A DNA stretch of 64,000 bases from Sphingopyxis sp. BSN-002. GTDB taxonomy: Bacteria > Pseudomonadota > Alphaproteobacteria > Sphingomonadales > Sphingomonadaceae. The position numbers were made by a program, and so were the translations under genes. This document shows positions 16,542 to 24,712 of this stretch, piece after piece. The notes beneath the pieces are model-generated. The model was not told where the DNA came from. It did not search any database and worked only from the letters and a program-made list of their open reading frames with translations. The stretch lies in NCBI RefSeq assembly GCF_022024275.1, contig NZ_CP091804.1, positions 2,684,501 through 2,748,500 of the forward strand. Direction: 5' to 3'. Within the stretch, counting starts at the first letter, position 1, and every line of letters begins with the position of its first letter.

Positions 16542-17105
16542 ATGGAAACGACGCCGACCTTCTTTACCGGCCAGCTGCTGCTCGCGTTGCCCGGAATCGG
16601 CGACCCCCGTTTCGAGCATGCCGTGATCGCGATGGTCAGCCATGACGAGGATGGCGCGATGGGGATCGGCATCGCCGACCCGATCGACGGGATGACGGTC
16701 GGCGCGGTGCTCGACCAGCTCGAGATCGAGCATGACGAGCCGCTGGAGCAACCGGTCTATCTGGGCGGCCCGGTCGAGCAGACGCGCGGCTTCGTGATCC
16801 ACAGCCGCGACTGGGCGGGCGCCGAGGCGATCCAGGTCGCCGACCGCTGGATGGTGTCGAGCTCGCACGACATCTTGCGCGCGATCGGGGAAGGCCGCGG
16901 CCCGTCGCACTGGCTCGTCGCGCTGGGCTATGCTGGCTGGTCGCCGGGGCAGCTCGAAGAGGAAATGGTCCGCCACGGCTGGCATGTGACGCCGGGAAGC
17001 GATGCCATATTGTTCGAAACGCCGCCCGCCAGTCGCTGGCAGGCGGCGTTCGCCGAAGCGGGTGTGGACTCCCGCCTGCTCACCACCGAGGGCGGTGAGG
17101 CGTAA
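16542..17105 (+). CDS. YqgE/AlgH family protein (DUF179)
   Basis: A 187-residue protein. It begins METTPTFFTGQLLLALPGIGDPRFEHAVIAMVSHDEDGAMGI, the DUF179 signature, with GGPVEQTRGFVIHS and LGYAGWSPGQLEEEM later. The family is widespread and its molecular function is unresolved. AGGGGC precedes the ATG at 16542; a longer frame from 16455 adds residues with no family similarity. It ends six bases before the convergent stop of a small secreted protein. Confidence 0.9.
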   Translation: METTPTFFTGQLLLALPGIGDPRFEHAVIAMVSHDEDGAMGIGIADPIDGMTVGAVLDQLEIEHDEPLEQPVYLGGPVEQTRGFVIHSRDWAGAEAIQVADRWMVSSSHDILRAIGEGRGPSHWLVALGYAGWSPGQLEEEMVRHGWHVTPGSDAILFETPPASRWQAAFAEAGVDSRLLTTEGGEA

Positions 17106-17111
17106 TTTTCA

Positions 17112-17507
17112 TCAGCGCGCGAGCGCGAGAAGCGGCTTGCCGGCGTTGAGGTTGGCGAGCGCGGTGCGGGCGGCCCAGCGCGAATCCATATAGGTGCCGT
17201 TCGCGAGTTCGACGTCGTAGCGGATGTCGCTGGTGATCGCGGCCTTGTATGCGGTCTGCGCTTCGGCGGTCTGGCCGAGGCGCGCATAGGCGGTGCCGAG
17301 GTTGATCAGGCGCGAGGGGTCGTCGCGGTCGAGCGTGCTGTGCGTCAGCTTGTCGACCGCCATTGCGTTCCGGCCGGCGCTGAGTTCCTCATAGGCGACC
17401 GACAGCGGCGTCGAATCAGTCTCTTCCGCGCCGTTGACGACGATCGATTGCGCCGCGGCAGGGGTCGCGAAAGCGAGCGCGACGAGCGGCAGCAGAATTT
17501 TTTTCAT
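17112..17507 (-). CDS. Small secreted TPR-like protein
   Basis: A 131-residue exported protein with the signal peptide MKKILLPLVALAFATPAAAQ. The mature part has helical repeats resembling one or two TPR motifs (SRLINLGTAYARLGQTAEAQTAYKAAI), ending with a conserved-looking SRWAARTALANLNAG. It probably acts in the periplasm as a small scaffold, but no partner is visible. Members of this type occur in sphingomonads as hypothetical proteins. Confidence 0.75.
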   Translation of the reverse strand: MKKILLPLVALAFATPAAAQSIVVNGAEETDSTPLSVAYEELSAGRNAMAVDKLTHSTLDRDDPSRLINLGTAYARLGQTAEAQTAYKAAITSDIRYDVELANGTYMDSRWAARTALANLNAGKPLLALAR

Positions 17508-17913
17508 CTATCTATCTCCCCGAAAACTTTGGCCGATTTTCTCGCTCGCCCCGGGAAAAGTCAATATTCCGGACCCTTTGTAACACTGATGTCACAAAGG
17601 CGAATTAGGCTAATCGCCAAGGCGTATTATAAGTCCGGATTTTCATGATCTTGGCTTTCGGTATCCTGTGTCACAGTTGCGCACGGCGGACTGTCACATT
17701 TGAATCGCGCTAAAATTTATTTTCGGCGGGGCCCGCATTCCGGGCGGTTGAGTCGTGCCTGAAGCGCGCCGGGTCACCTCGGCAATCCTGAAGATATAAA
17801 GAAAACTTTATATTTGATCGCCGACGCGCTTTCGGCTAGGGCGCGCCCCATAATTACTCGCGTAATTCGGGACCGCTCGCCTGCGGTCGTACTTGCCAAT
17901 ATGGAGATCCCCC
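17508..17913. other. ahcY upstream region, non-coding
   Basis: About 400 bases without a credible gene between a small secreted-protein gene and ahcY. It is more A+T-rich than its surroundings. It contains an ATTAG-G-CTAAT palindrome (17604-17614) flanked by GGCG and CGCC, several TGTCACA words, and the ATATAAAG/CTTTATAT inverted repeat listed separately. I could not recognise a known SAH or SAM riboswitch in it. Confidence 0.6.
17794..17813. promoter_or_regulatory. Putative SahR-type operator upstream of ahcY
   Basis: A perfect inverted repeat, ATATAAAG-AAAA-CTTTATAT, 100 bases upstream of the ahcY start. SahR, an ArsR-family repressor released by S-adenosylhomocysteine, is known to control ahcY and other SAM-cycle genes through A+T-rich palindromes in many Proteobacteria. 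The match to a specific lineage motif is from memory and unverified. No SahR gene is in the window. Confidence 0.5.
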
Positions 17914-19329
<1,416 letters not shown>

Positions 19330-19337
19330 TTGCGGGA

Positions 19338-19363
19338 GGGGCGCCGCAGCGATGCGGCGCCCC
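19338..19363. terminator. Bidirectional hairpin after ahcY
   Basis: An 11-base-pair perfect stem (GGGGCGCCGCA with TGCGGCGCCCC) closed by a GCGA tetraloop, between the convergent ahcY and sulfotransferase genes. There is no T-run, so termination may need help, but the stem is very stable and well placed. Confidence 0.6.
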
Positions 19364-19365
19364 GC

Positions 19366-21153
19366 TCAGCGTTCCGGTGCGTCCGGATAGCTTTCGAGCG
19401 CCGGCCCCAGGGCATCCTTCAGCGGGCCGAGCCATGCCTCATAGGCGCGCCAGCGCCCGGCGCCGTCGCGATTGATCGGGCGGCGCACCTGCTCCGAACT
19501 CGCCGTCCGCACCGCGCGGCTGTTTTCGTGGAAGCGCAGGCAATTTTCCTCGAACGGCAGGTCGAGCGCCGCGAGCAGGCGGCGCGTCTCGCCTTCGGGA
19601 TCGGCGAGCAACTCTTCGTGGATCACGCGGTGCACGCGGCCCGGCAATATGGCGTCGATATGCGCCATCAGCCGCACATAGTCGCGGTAGTAATTCCCCA
19701 TGTCGGCAAGGTCGTAGGAAAAGGCCTGCCCCTGCGCGAAATATTGCCTGAAGTTCGAGAAGCCGCAATCGAGCGGATGCCGCCGCGCGTCGATGATCCG
19801 GGCGTAGGGTAAAGCCAGCAGAATCAGGCCGATGTCGAACCAGTTGTTCGGCATCTTGTCGATGAAGCGCGGGCGGTCCGAACTCCGGTGGAAACGCGCG
19901 CGGTCGAGGTAGCGCTGCCCCAATTCCCTCAGGCGCGCATCGGGCAGCCCTGCGAGCAATTCGGGAAAGGGCTGGCGCATCTCGACGATCAGTTCGCGCG
20001 CGATCTCCGGAATATAGGGAAGCTCGGCGGTTCCCTCGACCTGTGAATGGCTCGCGAGGATCTGCTCGATCAGCGTCGATCCCGCGCGCGGCATGCCGAG
20101 AATGAAGATCGGCGCCTCACTTTCGTGGCCTCGTGCCGTGAACAGCCCTGCGGGCAGCGCCGCAATCGTCCGGGAAACATCGTCGCCAAATGCTGCGGCG
20201 TCGTAGGGCATTCCGGCACGGACGAGGGCATTGCCGCTGGCATAATGGTCGAAGGCGGCGTGGTGGTCGCCCGCATCCTCGAGCGCCTTGCCCAGCGCGA
20301 AATGCAGCTGGGCGCGGTCGCCCGGCGATTGTCCTGGGGCGCCGAGCCCGGATTCCATCTGTCGGATATCGTCTGCATCGAAGCGCACGGTCTTCAGATT
20401 GGCAAGGCTCCACCAGACCTCCCCGTGCTCCGGGCGCTGCGACAGGACATGCCGGTACGCCGCAATGGCCTCTTCAGTGCGTCCGACGGTCTTCAGCATA
20501 TGGCCGTAGCCGACGCGCGCGGCTTCGCTGCCCTCCGCCGCGGCGAGGAAGCGTTCGTACACGGCGAGCGCCTCGTCATAGCGGGCGAGGTGCCCCAGCG
20601 TGTTGGCAAGCTGACGCGTGGCCCCCTCATGGCCGGGGTCGGCTGCGAGGATGGCCTGAAGCTCGACAACCGAGGCGTCGGGCCGTCCCTGACGGAACAG
20701 CACCGTTGCGATGCCGAGCCGCGGCTCCGCGAAATTCGGCATGATCGCGAGCGCGCGGCGGAACAGCGCCTCGGCCTCGGCGTAGCCGCCGAGCATGTTG
20801 ACGAGTTCGGCCAGCATGATCAGCGCGCCCGGTTCGTCGGGGTTCGCCGCGAGATGCGGGCGCAGCATATGCTCCGCCGCGCGGAGGTCACCGCGCGCCA
20901 GCGCCGCCGCCGCGGCACCGAGCGTGCGGCTCTGGCCGAAATTCTCGAGCGCGTGGCGTTCGGTACGCTCGGCGCCGTCGCTGTCGCCGAGGCGGCGCAG
21001 CGCGGCGGCACGCAGGCGCAGCGCATCATAGTTGCGACCATCGACCGTCAGGATCGCATGCGCCTGTTCGAGCGCGCCGCGCGGGTCGTGCGCCAGCAGG
21101 CCGCGCCCGTTGGCGAGCGCCTGTTCGAGCGTGCCGACACCGTCGGTCGCCAT
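19366..21153 (-). CDS. TPR-repeat sulfotransferase
   Basis: A 595-residue protein with about 10 TPR-like repeats in the N-terminal half (AEALFRRALAIMPNFAEPRLG, YDEALAVYERFLAAAEG, TEEAIAAYRHVLSQRPEHG), followed by a PAPS-dependent sulfotransferase domain. The 5'-phosphosulfate loop is GMPRAGSTLIEQILASH near residue 330, and the 3'-phosphate-binding part is RHPLDCGFSNFR. It has no signal peptide. The ATG at 21153 is used; longer frames run through the upstream terminator. It lies just downstream of the TonB receptor gene, a recurring pairing in sphingomonads. The substrate is unknown. Confidence 0.86.
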   Translation of the reverse strand: MATDGVGTLEQALANGRGLLAHDPRGALEQAHAILTVDGRNYDALRLRAAALRRLGDSDGAERTERHALENFGQSRTLGAAAAALARGDLRAAEHMLRPHLAANPDEPGALIMLAELVNMLGGYAEAEALFRRALAIMPNFAEPRLGIATVLFRQGRPDASVVELQAILAADPGHEGATRQLANTLGHLARYDEALAVYERFLAAAEGSEAARVGYGHMLKTVGRTEEAIAAYRHVLSQRPEHGEVWWSLANLKTVRFDADDIRQMESGLGAPGQSPGDRAQLHFALGKALEDAGDHHAAFDHYASGNALVRAGMPYDAAAFGDDVSRTIAALPAGLFTARGHESEAPIFILGMPRAGSTLIEQILASHSQVEGTAELPYIPEIARELIVEMRQPFPELLAGLPDARLRELGQRYLDRARFHRSSDRPRFIDKMPNNWFDIGLILLALPYARIIDARRHPLDCGFSNFRQYFAQGQAFSYDLADMGNYYRDYVRLMAHIDAILPGRVHRVIHEELLADPEGETRRLLAALDLPFEENCLRFHENSRAVRTASSEQVRRPINRDGAGRWRAYEAWLGPLKDALGPALESYPDAPER

Positions 21154-21219
21154 GATCAGCAGGTTCCGGAGGACAGGGACATTGCGGCCTTCTTGCCGCC
21201 GGCTACCCCGCCGCGCCAC

Positions 21220-21254
21220 AAAAAAAGGACCGGGAGCGCGGCTCCCGGTCCTTT
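21220..21254 (-). terminator. Rho-independent terminator of the TonB-receptor gene
   Basis: On the minus strand, an 11-base-pair GGACCGGGAGC/GCTCCCGGTCC stem with a 3-base loop is followed by a run of seven T. It lies between the receptor stop and the sulfotransferase start, so most transcripts should stop here or pass through at reduced level. Confidence 0.8.
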
Positions 21255-21277
21255 CCTTCGCCCCGAAAGGCTGTCCG

Positions 21278-24200
21278 TCAGAATTTGGCGACGGCGCCCG
21301 CGTAGAAGAAGCGGCCGATATTGTTGTAGATGCCGCTGCCGCCGCCGATGCCGGTGAGGCCATAGGGGGGCAGGCGGTTGCCGACGTTGTCGACGCCGAA
21401 ATAGGCGTTGAACTTGTCGTTCACATCAACCTGCAGACGCAGGTCGTGATAGATCACGTCCGGATAGTAGCGGATGTCGAACGCATCCTCATTCTCCGGC
21501 GGGCGACCCTGAACCGACTGGATGTTCTCGACCGCGCCCGGCGTCATCTTGCCGATATAGCGCATCTGGTAACCGAAGGTCACCTTGCCGTGCTTCAGTT
21601 CGACGTTCCAGTTGAACGCATCCGCCGGATCGCCCAGCTCGTACCGCACGCGGTCGGCGACGGTCGGGAAGAGCGGATCGAGGAAATTGTCGTTCTGGAG
21701 AACGTGCGTGTACTGGATGCGCGTGTTGAGCGAGAAGTTGCCGAAATTCTTGCGATAGGCAGCTTCGACGTCGATCCCGCGAACCTTCAGCTTCGCGAAG
21801 TTGACCGGTCCCGACAGCAGGCTGTTCGAGATGATCTGGTACGGCGCCTCCTGGTTCGGGCCGGTGCCGTTGCCGTTGCGGGTGAAAAGGCCGCAGAAGG
21901 AATTGACGGTCGATTCCGAATCATAGCAGGCATCGACGATCGTCTGCGCGTCGAGCGGGACGATCACGTTGTTCACTGTGATGTTGTAATAGTCGACCGA
22001 CGCCGAGAAGCCGGGCAGGAAGCGCGGCTGGAAGACGCCGCCGATCGTCCACGAATCGGACTTTTCTGCATCCAGATCGGGGTTGCCGCCCGACAGGTAC
22101 GGCAGCGACTGCAGATACGGGATCGCGGTTCCGTTCGGAATGCCCGCAGCGGCGCAGTTGGCGGCACGGTTCGGCGCGTCACCGATATTGTTGACGTCGC
22201 ACGGATCCGCGAAGCCCGGCGCGAAATTCTGACCGGCAGGCGTGTAAAGCTCGGTCAGGTTCGGTGCGCGCACCGAACGGGCATATTGCGCGCGGAAGCG
22301 GATATCCTCGATCGGCGACCATTCGACGCCGCCGTTATAGGCGTACACGGTCCCGGTCTTGCCCTTGTAGTCCGCGATACGACCGGCGCCGGTGAGCGTC
22401 AGTTCGTGGAAGAAGGGCATGTTGGCGAGGATCGGGACGCGAAGTTCGCCATAGATTTCCTTCACTTCGAACGCCGGCGGGTTGAAGGTCGGGATCGCGT
22501 TGTAGAAGGTCAGACCCGCGTCGACGAGCGGATCCTGCGTATAGTCGTTCGTCTCGCGGCGATATTCGGCGCCGATCGCGAAGCCGACAGGGCCGCCGGG
22601 CAGTTCGAACCACTGGCTCGAATCGCCGCTGAGGAAGCCGCTGAACACGAGCTGCGTGATCTTGCCGCGCGAGACCGTGTCCTGGATCATGTAGTTCTTG
22701 GCGTCTTGCGAGATATTGCCCTCGCCGAACATGTTCGCCGGCTTACAGGCGGCGACGTCGTTCGCGAGCTGGGCCTGCGCATAGGCGGGCAGGCGTGCAC
22801 CTTCGAACGCGATCGCGGCGGTCGGATCGACCTGCGCGCGGCAGACGATATTGCCGTTGGCGACGCCATTCTGGAACAGGCCCTGATCGACCGCGTCGAT
22901 CGCCAGCAGGAAGCGCTGGACGTTCAGGTTGCCGAGAATGCGGGTCGACTCGGTGAACTCGCCGTAGTTGCCCGAAACTTCATAGGTCCAGTCGTCGTTG
23001 AAGGTGCCGCGGGCACCGGCGACGATGCGGAAGGTTTCGCGCTGCGCCTTTTCCTCGCGGTTGCCGAGATCGACGACGTTCTTCTGGAAATAGAAGGGCA
23101 CGTCGGTCGCCGAACCGTAATAGTCGAGCAGGAACTGGCGCGCCTGCGGGTTCAGATACGGGTTGTCGGTGTTGAACACTTCACGCGGCGAGCCGGTGGT
23201 GCCGCCCGAGAAGAAGAACGGGCCGCTGGCGTTGCCGAGCGAATTGGTCCGGACATATTTCGCTTCGATGAAGGGCTCGAAGGCGTCGCTGACGGTGAAG
23301 TGACCGATCAGGTTGACGCTGACGCGGTCGAGCGCCGGCGAGAAGCCCGTCTGGGTGCCGTCGCGGAAATTGTTGCCGTCGCCGCCGACCACGGTCGGAT
23401 AGGCCTGGACGCCGATGAAATCGCCGGTCTGCGGCGTCAGCGTGCCATCGGGGCGGAAGAGATAGGGCTGCAGATAATTGCCGCTCGCATCGCAGCAGCC
23501 GAGGAACGTGCCGCCGTTCGAATAGAGGCCGCTGCGAACATCGCGCGTGAAGACCGAGTCGGGGATGCCGTCGCTGCCGTTGGTCAGGCCCGACGGATCG
23601 CTGTCGACCTGGACGAAGGTGTTCTGGGTGCGATACGACTTGCGCTGCGAGGCGTACCAGTCTTCCTGGCGGGCATATTCGACGTTGACCGCCACGTTGC
23701 CGCGGCCCTCGGCGAAGTTGGTGCCCCACACGCCGCTGACATAATATTGGCCGGCGTCGCCATGCTGGCTGATGCCCGACTGGCCGCGGATCTGGAGGCC
23801 GTCGAAGTCGCGCTTCAGCACGAAGTTGACGACGCCCGCGATCGCGTCCGAACCATAGATGGCCGAGCTGCCGCCCGTGACGATGTCGACGCGTTCGATG
23901 AGGTCGGTCGGGATCTGGTTGGTATCGACCGAGACCGCGTTGCTGAGGATGTCCGAACCGACGTGACGGCGGCCGTTCTGCAGCACGAGCGTGCGCTGGG
24001 TGCCGAGGCCGCGAAGGTCGAGGATGTTGAGACCCGAGGTGCCGAGGAAGCGCGTCGAGTTCGACTGGCCGATCGTGCTGCGCAGCGACGGCAGGTCGTT
24101 GAGAACGTCGCCGATCGAGGTGCGGCCCTGCTGGAAGAACTCCTCGCCGCCGACGGATACGACGGGAACCTGCGATTCAAGGTTGGGCCTGCGAATGCGC

Positions 24201-24382
24201 GAACCGGTGACGATGATCGCTTCGCCGGTGTCGGCGCTGTCCGCGGTTTCGTCCGCCTGCTGGTCGCCCTGCACCTCGTCCTGTGCGTGTGCCGGCGCCG
24301 CGAGCATGACCGCGAGTGCCGAAAGGCTTGCCAAACCGAGTTGCCGCCGCGCCCGAAGCGCAGTCCCTTGAATCATTTTCAT
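21278..24382 (-). CDS. TonB-dependent outer-membrane receptor
   Basis: A 1034-residue receptor. The signal peptide runs to about residue 33 (AAPAHAQ). A TonB-box-like region EAIIVTGSRI follows, then the plug domain (VPVVSVGGEEFFQQGRTSIGDVLNDLPSLR, TLVLQNGRRHV, IERVDIVTGGSSAIYGSDAIAGVVNF) and a 22-strand barrel ending in FYAGAVAKF with the terminal Phe. The length and plug are typical of large sphingomonad receptors. The ligand is not predictable. The start may be the ATG at 24376. A direct-repeat pair lies upstream. Confidence 0.93.
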   Translation of the reverse strand: MKMIQGTALRARRQLGLASLSALAVMLAAPAHAQDEVQGDQQADETADSADTGEAIIVTGSRIRRPNLESQVPVVSVGGEEFFQQGRTSIGDVLNDLPSLRSTIGQSNSTRFLGTSGLNILDLRGLGTQRTLVLQNGRRHVGSDILSNAVSVDTNQIPTDLIERVDIVTGGSSAIYGSDAIAGVVNFVLKRDFDGLQIRGQSGISQHGDAGQYYVSGVWGTNFAEGRGNVAVNVEYARQEDWYASQRKSYRTQNTFVQVDSDPSGLTNGSDGIPDSVFTRDVRSGLYSNGGTFLGCCDASGNYLQPYLFRPDGTLTPQTGDFIGVQAYPTVVGGDGNNFRDGTQTGFSPALDRVSVNLIGHFTVSDAFEPFIEAKYVRTNSLGNASGPFFFSGGTTGSPREVFNTDNPYLNPQARQFLLDYYGSATDVPFYFQKNVVDLGNREEKAQRETFRIVAGARGTFNDDWTYEVSGNYGEFTESTRILGNLNVQRFLLAIDAVDQGLFQNGVANGNIVCRAQVDPTAAIAFEGARLPAYAQAQLANDVAACKPANMFGEGNISQDAKNYMIQDTVSRGKITQLVFSGFLSGDSSQWFELPGGPVGFAIGAEYRRETNDYTQDPLVDAGLTFYNAIPTFNPPAFEVKEIYGELRVPILANMPFFHELTLTGAGRIADYKGKTGTVYAYNGGVEWSPIEDIRFRAQYARSVRAPNLTELYTPAGQNFAPGFADPCDVNNIGDAPNRAANCAAAGIPNGTAIPYLQSLPYLSGGNPDLDAEKSDSWTIGGVFQPRFLPGFSASVDYYNITVNNVIVPLDAQTIVDACYDSESTVNSFCGLFTRNGNGTGPNQEAPYQIISNSLLSGPVNFAKLKVRGIDVEAAYRKNFGNFSLNTRIQYTHVLQNDNFLDPLFPTVADRVRYELGDPADAFNWNVELKHGKVTFGYQMRYIGKMTPGAVENIQSVQGRPPENEDAFDIRYYPDVIYHDLRLQVDVNDKFNAYFGVDNVGNRLPPYGLTGIGGGSGIYNNIGRFFYAGAVAKF

Positions 24383-24433
24383 ATAGCTGTTCCCTGGTTT
24401 TTTGATCGTTCAGGCAGCCTCTTGCCCGACAGG

Positions 24434-24527
24434 CCTTAACACAAGGTCAAGCGCGCTCCCGGACTTTTGGGGGGACAACCCGAGCAAAACCAAGGGTTCC
24501 AGAGCTTTAACATCAAATCAAGCGCGC
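24434..24527. promoter_or_regulatory. Paired 23-base repeats with CtrA-like TTAA-N7-TCAA boxes
   Basis: Two near-direct repeats, at 24434-24456 and 24505-24527, match at 18 of 23 positions and end in TCAAGCGCGC. Each holds TTAA-N7-TCAA (24436-24450 and 24507-24521), one mismatch from the known CtrA site TTAA-N7-TTAA. They are in the 330-base gap between the TonB-receptor gene and the divergent divL gene, which acts in the CtrA pathway. A tandem decamer GCGACAATTT (24528-24547) adjoins the second copy. I see no gene in this gap. Confidence 0.45.
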
Positions 24528-24712
24528 GCGACAATTTGCGACAATTTTAGAAATTTGTGTGACTCGAAAGCCACAGCCTTCCGGGCGGCCGATAACCGCC
24601 CGCATCGCCCGGCCTGACGCCGGGCGATTGAAACCGGCGGATACAGGCGATAGGGCGGTCGGATGGCAATTCGCCCGTCGGCCCATCCCTCCTCTCCCGC
24701 GGTGGCGCTCCC

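Noticed and set aside
17508..17913. SAH or SAM riboswitch before ahcY
   Set aside because: I could not match the known conserved cores; only the palindrome is convincing.
21032..24439. Very long open frame antisense to the TonB receptor
   Set aside because: It is the complement of a clear receptor gene, is Arg/Ala/Asp/Val-rich with no domain, and results from third-position G+C bias.
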